Under the pieces are notes generated by a model that ran no database searches, was not told the DNA's origin, and saw only the letters and a list, made by a program, of their open reading frames with translations. This document shows, piece by piece, positions 9,348 to 17,605 of a DNA stretch of 64,000 nt (its first letter is position 1; each line of letters opens with the position of its first letter). The translations under genes and the position numbers were made by a program. This DNA comes from Bacillus sp. Y1 (GTDB lineage Bacteria; Bacillota; Bacilli; Bacillales; Cytobacillaceae). Where the stretch lies: the NCBI RefSeq assembly GCF_003586445.1, contig NZ_CP030028.1, forward strand, positions 1,440,501-1,504,500, read 5' to 3'.

Positions 9348-10393
9348 GTGAAAAAGAAATGGGGGGCAGCGTTTCAGCTCGCTGCAGTTTACGTAGGAAC
9401 TGTGGTAGGTGCTGGGTTTGCCACAGGAAAGGAAATCGTAGAGTTTTTCTCCCGATTTGGTTTTATCGGACTAATAGGGATTTTAATGAGTGGTTATATT
9501 TTTATCTTTTTAGGCTCTAAGCTGATGCGAATTGCCGCAAGATTGCGAGCAAAATCGTATCAGGAGTTAAATACGTTCTTGTTCGGCCCTTATTTAGGAG
9601 GGGCTATAAATATTTTAATGTTATTCATGTTACTTGGAGTTAGTGCTGTTATGTTAAGCGGTGCGGGTGCCGTTTTTCAGGAGCAGCTTGGTCTTTCAAG
9701 AAGTTTAGGAATTATGCTAACGATCGCCCTTTCATTTATCGTCATGATTGTTGGAACAAAAGGTTTATTTGCCGTTAACACTTTTGTGGTACCTATGATG
9801 ATATGTTTTAGTTTTCTGTTATTTATTGTTACGATTCAACAACCTAATTTTCTTGAACAGCTCTTGTTAATTCCTCCGGCTGACGATGGCTGGAAGTCTG
9901 TTGTTAACCCGTTTTCCTATACGGCCTTTAATATTGGACTTGCTCAAGCGGTGCTTGTCCCTGTTGCAGCAGAAATAAAGGATGAAGATACGGTAAAGTG
10001 GGGGGGATTATCGGAGGTGCTGCGTTAACGGTTATTCTTCTTTCTAGTCATGCGACATTAATCATGCTCCCTAATTTAGAAATATATGAGATTCCAATGG
10101 CTGCAATTATGAAAAATCTGGCTTATGGTTTCTATTGGATTTATGTACTTATAATATATGGAGAGATTTTTACATCCGTCATTGGCAATGTGTATGGTCT
10201 TGAGAAGCAACTCAATAATTACTTAAAATTACCTAGGATTGCTTGGGTATGTATTATTTTTATCATTTCCTATTTAGGTAGTTTTGTAAATTATGGGACA
10301 TTGCTTTCTTACCTATACCCTATATTTGGTTATGTAACGATCATATTTATTGTTCTATTGTGGATGAAGCCTATAGATTCCGTAAAAAAATAA
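9348..10393 (+). pseudogene. ykvI: YkvI-family membrane transporter, frameshifted
   Basis: Two overlapping frames together encode one YkvI-type protein of about 348 residues with 10 or so membrane helices. YkvI belongs to the APC superfamily of amino-acid-type permeases; its substrate is not known. The first part (GTG at 9348 after GGAAGGGGG, to a stop near 10028) ends after EDTVKWGG. The second continues as GGIIGGAALTV from about 9998. The break falls in a run of seven G at 10000-10006; eight G would restore the frame as W-G-G-I-I-G-G. Everything else looks intact, so this may be a sequencing error, a recent mutation or slippage. Confidence 0.75.
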
Positions 10394-10423
10394 GACTCGG
10401 GGAAAAATCCCTGAGTCTTATTT
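10388..10423. terminator. bidirectional terminator after ykvI
   Basis: Eleven-base-pair stem AAATAAGACTC/GAGTCTTATTT, extended by an inner GGG/CCC pairing. It overlaps the stop codons of ykvI and the convergent lipoprotein gene. Confidence 0.85.
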
Positions 10424-11074
10424 GGCTTCGTTAACAATGGTTTCTGCCATTTTAATAAAAGAGTCACGATGATCAGCTGACTCTTTTGTAAATGATGTTA
10501 GTTTGATTACCCCTTCATTGTTATTTACTAGGTAAGAAGTAATAACTTCCCCATTTATCTTAGCTTCATACACCTTACTATTTGCAAAAAATTCAAGTTT
10601 CGGTGGTGTGACTTCATTTACTTCAGAAGCTACAGCCTGCAATTGTTCGATCGCAGTCTGTTCAGTAGCATTCCAGTCAACATCCTCTGGTAAGAGTTCG
10701 ACCCTCATAAAAATTTCACCATCGTTTGAGAGCATGACTACATCTTTATTTGGTTCCTCTGCTGTTAGTTCATACTCTGGGAGGATATACATTGAATATC
10801 CTTGATTATCACTATGTTTTAAAAATGCTGTTTCTTCTTTTGTTTCTCCATTTAATGTAAAGGATAATTTATTTTCAAGGAGGCGAATCATTGTATCCGA
10901 TTGATCCGTTTCTTCATTATTATCCTCTTGAAGTGATTCTTCCTCAGGTTCTACGTTCTCCTGTTCGGGGGATGTCCCATTTTTTGCTTCCTCTGGGCTT
11001 GTTTCTCCAGTTCCACAGGCTGTTAATACTGCAGCGAGTAAACCAATTGTTATATACAAATTAATAAATTTCAA
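10418..11074 (-). CDS. predicted lipoprotein of unknown function
   Basis: A 218-residue secreted lipoprotein. The N-terminus has a short basic start, a hydrophobic stretch and the lipobox LTAC with Cys20, then a low-complexity acidic linker rich in Glu, Asn and Thr to about residue 60. The rest is a mixed alpha/beta domain with no motif I recognise. Translation probably starts at the TTG at 11074 because AGGAGG lies at the right distance. It is monocistronic between ykvI and the CPBP protease. Lipid anchoring is well supported; the function is unknown. Confidence 0.7.
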   Translation of the reverse strand: MKFINLYITIGLLAAVLTACGTGETSPEEAKNGTSPEQENVEPEEESLQEDNNEETDQSDTMIRLLENKLSFTLNGETKEETAFLKHSDNQGYSMYILPEYELTAEEPNKDVVMLSNDGEIFMRVELLPEDVDWNATEQTAIEQLQAVASEVNEVTPPKLEFFANSKVYEAKINGEVITSYLVNNNEGVIKLTSFTKESADHRDSFIKMAETIVNEAK

Positions 11075-11149
11075 TTACATATCCTCCTAGTCGTCTACTG
11101 AGTCTTATAATAATAGACGGAGATGGTTTTGAAAGGTTACATATCCAAA

Positions 11150-11761
11150 CTAACTTAAAGGGAATAAGACTAACAAAAATAAATCAAATACGAGGTGTGA
11201 GACAATTAGTAAAGGAATGCTCTTCTTCCAAACGTAGAGGATTGACCAAACTAGTCCGGCAACAATCGAAGCGAGAATCAGGTGACTTGACCCCGAGTAT
11301 ATGTTGACAGAAGTATATAATAATGTTGATAACAAAATACTTGGTAGGATTGTTATCCGTCCAAGAAATCGTTTTAAAATAAATCCTCTCCAAAAGATCT
11401 CTTCACCTGGAATTATGATAAGAAATAAGACGATGTACTGCCATATTTGAGTAGGGGACATTTGTTTGTACAGCTTTGCGACCGAACCTTTTAACGGAAG
11501 ATCAATCATATGTAATAAGTTATTACCTAGGTAAAATAAGCCAAACAAACTTACTCCCGAAACTACACCATATGTAATATAAATTCTAAACGGTTGTTGA
11601 TCATCCATTTCCTCTTGGAGAATGGAATAAGTAATTAGAAACAGCATCGAAGCTGTGAATATGTACCAAAATACACTTTTCTCTTGAAAAGTAAAAAATA
11701 ATAATACGTGAGCAAGTAATATACCGAAAATCATTCTTACATCCATTTGTTTCTGAAACAT
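11150..11761 (-). CDS. CPBP-family intramembrane metalloprotease
   Basis: A 203-residue polytopic membrane protein with about six helices. It carries the CPBP (Abi/CAAX protease-like) motifs: EE followed by R (GEEIFWRGF) near residue 122 and a later SHLVFD with the metal-binding His. The family cleaves substrates within the membrane or matures peptides; in Bacillus most members have no known substrate. No bacteriocin gene is adjacent. It precedes the lipoprotein gene on the same strand by about 75 bp with no clear terminator, so cotranscription is possible. Confidence 0.75.
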   Translation of the reverse strand: MFQKQMDVRMIFGILLAHVLLFFTFQEKSVFWYIFTASMLFLITYSILQEEMDDQQPFRIYITYGVVSGVSLFGLFYLGNNLLHMIDLPLKGSVAKLYKQMSPTQIWQYIVLFLIIIPGEEIFWRGFILKRFLGRITILPSILLSTLLYTSVNIYSGSSHLILASIVAGLVWSILYVWKKSIPLLIVSHLVFDLFLLVLFPLS

Positions 11762-11914
11762 ATGATGACTCCTCTCTAAAGCATGGTCTTACATTTATTA
11801 GATAAAAAAGAAGAAACCTCCTAAATAAGAGGTTTCCCCATATTATAACCTATTTTTATTTTCGAGACAAAAATCCACTACTAAACATATAGAATGCGCT
11901 TCCAATAGTTCGTT

Positions 11915-12103
11915 TTAAAATGAAGATTCTTTAATAACTTTATAGTTTTTATGATTTACAACAGTTCTTTGGTCTAATTCAAGATCTCGATAATTGTCCA
12001 TAAAAGTAAGGTCAACAATTACTGAATTTTCGTTTACTTTTTCAACAATTCCTTGTAACCCGTCTCTAAATTCGATCACGTTCCCCACTTCAGCTCTTTT
12101 CAA
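11915..12103 (-). CDS. ykvS: YkvS-family small protein (DUF2187)
   Basis: A 62-residue protein matching the YkvS/DUF2187 pattern: MKRAEVGNVIEF, GIVEKVNENSVIVDLT and YRDLELD. The fold resembles a KOW-like small beta barrel; the function is unknown. I place the start at the TTG at 12103, nine bases after AAGGAG, which gives the usual family length. The longer frame from 12154 adds 17 residues that do not look coding. The position after ykvI matches B. subtilis. Confidence 0.75.
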   Translation of the reverse strand: MKRAEVGNVIEFRDGLQGIVEKVNENSVIVDLTFMDNYRDLELDQRTVVNHKNYKVIKESSF

Positions 12104-12292
12104 TGTCGCTCTCTCCTTTTCTTTCCAGATGACGATATTATAAACATTTTGCACTACTTTTTCCTGTACGTAAAGAATTTTTTGTAAATTTTAATAATTA
12201 TTTATTATAGTAATAGTTTTTAAGAGAATGAATAGTCGATTTTGAAACCCTTTATTTTTTTTATATAATAATTCTAGAGGGAGGGATTACTT

Positions 12293-12487
12293 GTGGAAAA
12301 AGATCTGATTTTAGAAATGATCGAAAAATTGAGAAGTGGACAAATAAATGAGTGGTATGTAGATAAAGAAGTATTCCTTGATGTAAGGGCTGTAGTTGTT
12401 GCTTTGGAAGATTTTAAGCATTTTAGAGGAATTGCCCAAAGAAGCGGTGGTGTGATTTATCAGTATTTACAAGAACCTAGAAGCTAG
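12293..12487 (+). CDS. small conserved-looking hypothetical protein
   Basis: A 64-residue acidic protein beginning at a GTG after GAGGGAGG. It has a mostly helical pattern, no Cys, no membrane segment and no signal peptide. I do not recognise a family. It ends 15 bp before the SDR gene with only a ribosome binding site between, so the two are probably one transcript. That tight coupling and the strong binding site are the main evidence that it is translated. Confidence 0.6.
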   Translation: MEKDLILEMIEKLRSGQINEWYVDKEVFLDVRAVVVALEDFKHFRGIAQRSGGVIYQYLQEPRS

Positions 12488-12502
12488 GGCAGGAGGACAA
12501 AT

Positions 12503-13234
12503 ATGTACAATGACAAAATCGTAATTATTACAGGCGGTGCCAGCGGGATTGGTGCTGGTATTGTTCATGCTTTTTATGAAGCTGGAGCGAAGGTAGTTAT
12601 TGCTGATTACCATGCAGAGAATGGTAAGCAAGCAGAGAAGAAATATCACAGTGAGAGGGTTAGTTTTTTTGAAACCGATGTTTCAATCGAGCAATCAGTT
12701 ATTTCTTTAGTTACTTATGTAATGGAAAAATTCGGTCGAGTCGACATTCTGATTAATAATGCAGGTATTTCCTCTTTTTCAAATTTCTACGAAATGACTG
12801 TGGAGCAGTGGGATAGAGTACTAAATACCAATTTAAAGGGTGTTTTCCTCTGTTCGAGGGAGGTAGCCAAGGTGATTGAAGAAGGTGGAGCAATCGTTAA
12901 TATTTCTTCCACTAGAGCCTTTATGTCCGAACCGCATTCGGAAGCATATGCAGCATCAAAAGGAGGGATTGTAGCACTAACTCATGCATTAGCTGCAACA
13001 TTATCTGAAAAGAAAGTGAGAGTCAATTGCATAAGTCCAGGTTGGATTGAAACGAATGATTATGAGGAACTTCGTGAAATTGACCATTCACAGCATTTTT
13101 CCAAAAGGGTTGGTAAGTCAAGTGACATTGCACGCGGGTGTTTATTCTTATGTGATCCGAATAATGATTTCATTACTGGTACAAATATTACCATTGATGG
13201 AGGAATGACAAAAAAGATGATGTACGAAGAGTAA
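12503..13234 (+). CDS. SDR-family oxidoreductase
   Basis: A 243-residue classical short-chain dehydrogenase. The Rossmann motif TGGASGIGAG is at the N-terminus, NNAG near residue 85, a Ser in NISSTRAF and the catalytic Tyr-x3-Lys in YAASKGG, then the IDGGM end typical of the fold. Asp33-type residues (VIADY) suggest NAD preference. The substrate is unknown; such enzymes act on sugars, steroids or acyl intermediates. The start follows AGGAGG. It is the second gene of a likely two-gene unit and is followed by a strong hairpin. Confidence 0.82.
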   Translation: MYNDKIVIITGGASGIGAGIVHAFYEAGAKVVIADYHAENGKQAEKKYHSERVSFFETDVSIEQSVISLVTYVMEKFGRVDILINNAGISSFSNFYEMTVEQWDRVLNTNLKGVFLCSREVAKVIEEGGAIVNISSTRAFMSEPHSEAYAASKGGIVALTHALAATLSEKKVRVNCISPGWIETNDYEELREIDHSQHFSKRVGKSSDIARGCLFLCDPNNDFITGTNITIDGGMTKKMMYEE

Positions 13235-13238
13235 GTAA

Positions 13239-13270
13239 AGAAAGCTACCTAAATTTCAGGTAGCTTTCTA
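13239..13270. terminator. bidirectional terminator after the SDR gene
   Basis: Perfect 12-bp stem AGAAAGCTACCT/AGGTAGCTTTCT with a seven-base loop, between convergent genes. Confidence 0.85.
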
Positions 13271-13651
13271 GTCTGGATTTTTTGATTCATTGTAAATCAT
13301 TTTTGTATAAATTTTAAGGACATTGACGATTTCTTTTTTTGTTTCCTTGTCATCTAAACCTGTAAATCCGTATACACACATTTTGCCTTCGATCTTTTTC
13401 CATTTTGGCTTTCCTAGAACATGAATTAATCGGTCAGCTAATAAAAATGAAATCTCTAGCAAAAAATCATTTTGTTCAATGGGTAAGTTAATTGGTGATC
13501 TGAATTTTATCCCATTTGGGCTAATATCTACTATATAAGCAATAGCGGATTTAACTTCCCCTTGCATTCCATTTATACTTACAATCTTGAATGTTCCATG
13601 AATAGGCTGTTGAAATTGAAATCGAAAGGCCTCTTGTCTTTTATAAATCAC
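13268..13651 (-). CDS. PilZ-like c-di-GMP binding protein
   Basis: About 127 residues, one PilZ-type beta barrel. The second c-di-GMP motif is present as DISPNG. The first, RxxxR, is off by one position (KRQEAFR near the N-terminus), so ligand binding is uncertain. Proteins of this class relay c-di-GMP to motility or envelope functions. The GTG at 13651 is favoured over the GTG at 13660 by spacing to AAGGTG. Two EAL proteins elsewhere in the window make a c-di-GMP link plausible. Confidence 0.6.
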   Translation of the reverse strand: MIYKRQEAFRFQFQQPIHGTFKIVSINGMQGEVKSAIAYIVDISPNGIKFRSPINLPIEQNDFLLEISFLLADRLIHVLGKPKWKKIEGKMCVYGFTGLDDKETKKEIVNVLKIYTKMIYNESKNPD

Positions 13652-13660
13652 GCATATCAC

Positions 13661-14114
13661 CTTGTGAGAAAATGTAACAAATTAACTATTACTAAAATCA
13701 TACATTTTCCATATATTGATTACAAGTATTTTATTTTCACGCTTTTTATCTAAAACTCACTTTATTGGATAATATTTACCATTATAACTCATGTTGGAAA
13801 ATTTGATTATAATGAGTAAAAATGTAAGCGGTTAAATAAAAAAACTGTGAAAATTCCTCTACATTTGTGGCTTTTTCATTGTATACACGCTAAGGAAATG
13901 CTATTCTTTTTTTTGAGATGTCGATTGTCTGATAACCCTAAGAACTTTAGTCGGCGTTAGCTATATTTAATGAATAAAAAGGACAGTGGAAAAAATACTA
14001 AAGTATGCTGTATATTTTTCAATGTCGGAATAAATAGGTAAAGTGAAGGAATTAGGCAATTAACGAGAAACATCTTAGCAAATATATGTATAGGAAAAAG
14101 GAGTTTGATTAACC
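13661..14114 (+). promoter_or_regulatory. 454-bp upstream region of ptsHI
   Basis: No convincing gene in either direction. The stretch is A/T-rich, has TATAAT-like boxes at 13808-13813 and a cre-like site just downstream, then about 270 bp of possible leader before the AAAAAGGAG site of ptsH. I see no GlcT-type antiterminator and no ptsG, unlike B. subtilis where ptsG precedes ptsHI. Confidence 0.5.
13823..13836 (+). promoter_or_regulatory. candidate cre (CcpA) site upstream of ptsH
   Basis: TGTAAGCGGTTAAA matches the cre consensus TGWAANCGNTNWCA at 13 of 14 positions. It begins about 10 bp after a TATAAT box. HPr-Ser46-P is the CcpA cofactor, so a site here would make a feedback loop. Single-site matches occur by chance, so this is tentative. 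Confidence 0.45.
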
Positions 14115-14378
14115 ATGGCAGAAAAACAATTTAAAATTATAGCTGAAACAGGAATTCACGCTCGTCCTGCAACATTACTAGTACAAGCAGCTAGCAAGTT
14201 CGATTCTGATATTAACCTTGAGTACAAAGGGAAAACAGTAAACCTTAAGTCAATCATGGGTGTTATGTCTCTAGGAGTTGGACAAGGAGCTGACATTACT
14301 ATTTCTGCAGTAGGTGGAGATGAGCAAGAAGCTCTAGCTAGTCTTGAAGAAACTTTGAAAAAAGAAGGTTTAGCATAA
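14115..14378 (+). CDS. ptsH: phosphocarrier protein HPr
   Basis: An 87-residue HPr of the sugar phosphotransferase system. His15 in GIHARPA takes phosphate from enzyme I and passes it to sugar-specific EIIA domains. Ser46 in LKSIMGV is the HPr kinase site that turns HPr into the CcpA corepressor in Firmicutes. Length and both sites are standard. AAAAAGGAG precedes the ATG. ptsI begins two bases after the stop codon, so the pair is cotranscribed and probably translationally coupled. Confidence 0.97.
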   Translation: MAEKQFKIIAETGIHARPATLLVQAASKFDSDINLEYKGKTVNLKSIMGVMSLGVGQGADITISAVGGDEQEALASLEETLKKEGLA

Positions 14379-14380
14379 AA

Positions 14381-16096
14381 ATGAACTTTTTAAATGGAAT
14401 TGCTGCATCTAGCGGAATAGCAATCGCAAAAGCATACCGTTTGGTAGAACCTGATTTAACCTTTACAAAAAAGACAATCGACAACGATACAGTTGAAATT
14501 GATCGTTTCCGTGCGGCACTAAGTCAATCAAAGGTTGAACTTGAAGGTATTAGAGACAAGGCAAAAGTAGAATTAGGTGCTGATAAGGCAGCTATTTTTG
14601 AAGCGCACTTGCTCGTACTAAGTGATCCAGAGCTTGTTTCTCCAATTGAAGATAAAATTAAAACAGATAAAGTAAATGCTGAATTTGCTTTAAAAGAAAC
14701 AGCTGATATGTTTGTAGCGATGTTTGAGTCAATGGACAATGAATACATGAAGGAAAGAGCTGCTGATATTCGCGATGTAACAAAACGCGTTCTTTCTCAT
14801 TTACTAGGTGTACAAATCGTTAACCCTAGTATGATTTCAGAAGAAGTAATTATCGTTGCTGAAGATCTTACACCATCAGACACAGCACAGCTAAATCGCC
14901 AATTTGTGAAAGGCTTTACAACCGACATCGGTGGTAGAACATCTCACTCAGCGATTATGGCTCGCTCAATGGAAATTCCAGCAGTTGTAGGTACAAAGAC
15001 CGCAACTGAAGAAATTCAAAACGGCGATCTTGTGATTGTAGATGGATTAAATGGACAAGTCTATATTAATCCAACTGCTGAGGAAGTTGAACGTTTCAAG
15101 TCCGAGCACGCTGCTTTTGAAGCACAAAAAGCTGAGTGGGCAAAGCTTGTTAACGAGCAAACGGTCACTTCCGATGGACATCATGTGGAGCTTGCTGCAA
15201 ATATCGGAACACCTAAAGATCTAAAAGGTGTTGTTAACAATGGTGGCGAAGGTGTAGGTCTTTATCGTACTGAATTCCTTTACATGGGCCGTGACCAGCT
15301 TCCAACAGAAGAGGAGCAGTTTGAATCATACAAAGCTGTTCTAGAAGGAATGGATGGAAAGCCAGTTGTTGTTCGTACATTAGACATTGGTGGAGACAAA
15401 GAACTTCCTTACTTAAACTTACCGAAGGAAATGAATCCTTTCTTAGGATTCCGTGCGATCCGTTTATGTCTTGAAGAGCAAGATATGTTCCGTACGCAAC
15501 TTCGTGCACTTCTTCGTGCAAGTGTATATGGAAACTTAAAAATTATGTTCCCAATGATTGCAACACTTTCTGAATTCCGTCAAGGAAAAGCAATTCTTGA
15601 AGAGGAGCGTCAAAAGCTTCAAGCTGAAGGAGTCGCTGTTTCTGAGAAAATTGAACTAGGAATCATGGTAGAAATCCCTTCTACTGCTGTTATTGCTGAT
15701 CAATTTGCTAAGGAAGTTGATTTCTTCAGTATTGGAACAAATGACTTAATCCAATACACAATGGCTGCTGACCGTATGAACGAAAGAGTATCTTACTTGT
15801 ATCAGCCATACAATCCAGCTATCTTACGTTTAGTAAAAATGGTTATTGACGCTGCACACAAAGAAGGCAAGTGGGCTGGAATGTGTGGAGAAATGGCTGG
15901 CGACGAGCAAGCGATCCCTGTTCTTCTCGGCTTAGGCTTAGATGAGTTCTCTATGAGTGCAACTTCTATCCTAAAAGCACGCTCTCAAATCCGTAACTTG
16001 TCAAAAGCAGATATGGAAGCATTAGCTTCAGAAGTGCTTCAAATGAGCACAACGGAAGAAGTGTTAGAGGCAGTAGCGAAAGCAACTCAACGATAA
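14381..16096 (+). CDS. ptsI: PTS enzyme I
   Basis: A 571-residue cytosolic phosphoenolpyruvate-protein phosphotransferase that starts the PTS relay. The phospho-acceptor His is in [12 protein letters not shown] near residue 190. The C-terminal PEP-binding barrel holds [15 protein letters not shown] and IGTNDLIQY with the MCGEMAGD active-site Cys. Full length and intact. It has no PTS permease beside it, so it serves transporters encoded elsewhere. It ends in a strong terminator. Confidence 0.97.
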   Translation: MNFLNGIAASSGIAIAKAYRLVEPDLTFTKKTIDNDTVEIDRFRAALSQSKVELEGIRDKAKVELGADKAAIFEAHLLVLSDPELVSPIEDKIKTDKVNAEFALKETADMFVAMFESMDNEYMKERAADIRDVTKRVLSHLLGVQIVNPSMISEEVIIVAEDLTPSDTAQLNRQFVKGFTTDIGGRTSHSAIMARSMEIPAVVGTKTATEEIQNGDLVIVDGLNGQVYINPTAEEVERFKSEHAAFEAQKAEWAKLVNEQTVTSDGHHVELAANIGTPKDLKGVVNNGGEGVGLYRTEFLYMGRDQLPTEEEQFESYKAVLEGMDGKPVVVRTLDIGGDKELPYLNLPKEMNPFLGFRAIRLCLEEQDMFRTQLRALLRASVYGNLKIMFPMIATLSEFRQGKAILEEERQKLQAEGVAVSEKIELGIMVEIPSTAVIADQFAKEVDFFSIGTNDLIQYTMAADRMNERVSYLYQPYNPAILRLVKMVIDAAHKEGKWAGMCGEMAGDEQAIPVLLGLGLDEFSMSATSILKARSQIRNLSKADMEALASEVLQMSTTEEVLEAVAKATQR

Positions 16097-16103
16097 AAGA
16101 GAA

Positions 16104-16136
16104 ACCCAACTGATTTTAATCAGTTGGGTCTTTTTG
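16104..16136 (+). terminator. ptsHI terminator
   Basis: Perfect 12-bp stem ACCCAACTGATT/AATCAGTTGGGT followed by CTTTTTGTT, eight bases after the ptsI stop. Confidence 0.9.
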
Positions 16137-16159
16137 TTAAGATAAGAAAGTATAAGTTT

Positions 16160-16291
16160 TTGAACTTTGAACAGTGTCTAGCTCCATCGCCTAGCTCCTC
16201 GGGGTCATAAGCCAAAGCCCTACAGAGGTCAGGACCTCTTTCGTTCTTCGTCTTATGCCTGTCGGAGCTTACCAAGGCGCTTGCGCTTTTC
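16160..16291. repeat. structured intergenic repeat, copy A
   Basis: About 130 bp that starts with the shared TTTGAAnAnTGTCTAGCTCC and ends with the shared GCGCTTGCGCTTTTCT. Internal complementary arms (AGCTCC with GGAGCT, CATAAG with CTTATG, and a central AGAGGTC/GACCTCT hairpin) give a long branched fold. It lies after the ptsI terminator and ends exactly at the stop codon of ykwB. Copies B and C share the ends and the placement. This looks like the dispersed element common in Bacillaceae genomes. Confidence 0.8.
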
Positions 16292-16953
16292 TTATAAGAA
16301 AGGATTTTTCCACTCCATCAGAAGTCCGTAATTTAACGAATGCTCATCTTCTAAATAATCCTTTACAGCTACGACAGGTGTTCTACCGCATCTCAATAAA
16401 AAGGTGATAACAGGGTCTTGTAATTCTCCTAGTATCAACTTCTCAACATACTCCTCTACCGAAAGTTGATCCGCATGCTTATGATACCCAGGCATACGTC
16501 CTCCTCCTAGCAATCGCTCAAGCTTAAGTTGAACCACTGTTTCATACATGGACTGCATAAGCCATTTTCCTAACCCTAGTTTTCGATATGCGGGTGAAAT
16601 ACAAATATCGACTATGTACAAGGAATTACCATTTGCCGCATGGTTAGTAATGTAGCCATTGTCAGTTGCTTCCTCCCAAGTATGACTTGGATGGTTTTTA
16701 TCAAAGTTAGTAATTAATCCTGTGATCGAACCGCAAATAACTCCTTCTACTTCTACACATAATGCTCCTTCAGGGAACAGTTTGATATGATTGTTTAACT
16801 GTTCTTCATTCCACCAAAGCTCAGAGGGAAAGGGGGAGGAAATGCATCTTGTTGAATTCGTATTAATTCTTGAAAATCGTCTTTTGTATACGTTCGAATA
16901 ATCGCTTTTGTTGGTTTTGAGGAGTTAAACACATACAGTTCTTTAAAATACAT
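16292..16953 (-). pseudogene. ykwB: YkwB-type GNAT acetyltransferase, frameshifted
   Basis: The minus strand from ATG 16953 (after AAGGAGG) encodes the first 41 or so residues in one frame. The rest, from about FPSELWWNEEQ through the acetyl-CoA loop RKLGLGKWL to WKNPFL, is in another. Total length, 662 nt, is one base short of a 220-codon gene. The break maps to the C-rich CCTCCCCCTTTCCCT segment, a run of five G on the plus strand at 16832-16836. Joined, it is a full-length N-acetyltransferase resembling B. subtilis YkwB. It is either a real single-base loss or a homopolymer sequencing error. Confidence 0.75.
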
Positions 16954-17089
16954 AATATTCCTCCTTCTTTTCCCTGATTGTAAAATGAATGGAGATGTGT
17001 AGTCAAATAACTATGAATTGTAAACTTTTCTAATTGACCGTTTATACTTTTCATTTCTAGGCAAAGGTAATTGGTAAAGGAGGACGATT

Positions 17090-17539
17090 ATGAAAAAAGC
17101 ATTTTTCGTCTTATGTTGTTCACTTATTCTAGCAGGATGCGAAGGAAGTCAAAAACAATCGTTTATTAATCAGTATGCAGATGTATTACTGACAAAAAAC
17201 AATGAACTTCAGTTTCGATTTAAATTTGATGAACGATTATTTTCTGAAGAAGATATGTACAAAGTAAAAGTCTTAATAGAAAATAAACAATTAGCAAAAG
17301 CGTTAGGGACAGCAGAAATTTATTATGGAGAGCAATATGTTCATGATGGAAAACTACTCCATGTAGGAAATCAGGAGGAAATTTATCTGTCAATGGATCC
17401 CATTCCTCTACAGATTGATTTACATACATTCGTATTAGAAGAGATGATTCAGCAAGAAAAAGCGGTCAAGGTACAGATTTTTAATGAAAATGATATGATT
17501 GTTTCAGGGTATGTTCAGAACTTTCAATCTCAGCTATAG
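17090..17539 (+). CDS. small predicted lipoprotein
   Basis: A 149-residue secreted protein with a typical lipoprotein signal: MKKAFFVLCC, a hydrophobic core and the lipobox LAGC at about residue 17. The mature part is charged, with no motif that I recognise. AAAGGAGG precedes the start. It is monocistronic, 60 bp before ykwC with no clear hairpin, so it may read through. The function is unknown. Confidence 0.7.
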   Translation: MKKAFFVLCCSLILAGCEGSQKQSFINQYADVLLTKNNELQFRFKFDERLFSEEDMYKVKVLIENKQLAKALGTAEIYYGEQYVHDGKLLHVGNQEEIYLSMDPIPLQIDLHTFVLEEMIQQEKAVKVQIFNENDMIVSGYVQNFQSQL

Positions 17540-17605
17540 TCATTCTTTGAACAAATTGGAAATAAGTGATAAAATACTACTTATTTCTAGCGGGGAGAAG
17601 TGAGT

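Noticed and set aside
9998-10010. Programmed ribosomal frameshift in ykvI
   Set aside because: There is no upstream Shine-Dalgarno-like stimulator or downstream pseudoknot that I can see, and the family does not use recoding; error or mutation is simpler.
11150-11761. Bacteriocin immunity or maturation locus around the CPBP protease
   Set aside because: No small double-glycine peptide or ABC transporter lies nearby; the protease appears solitary.
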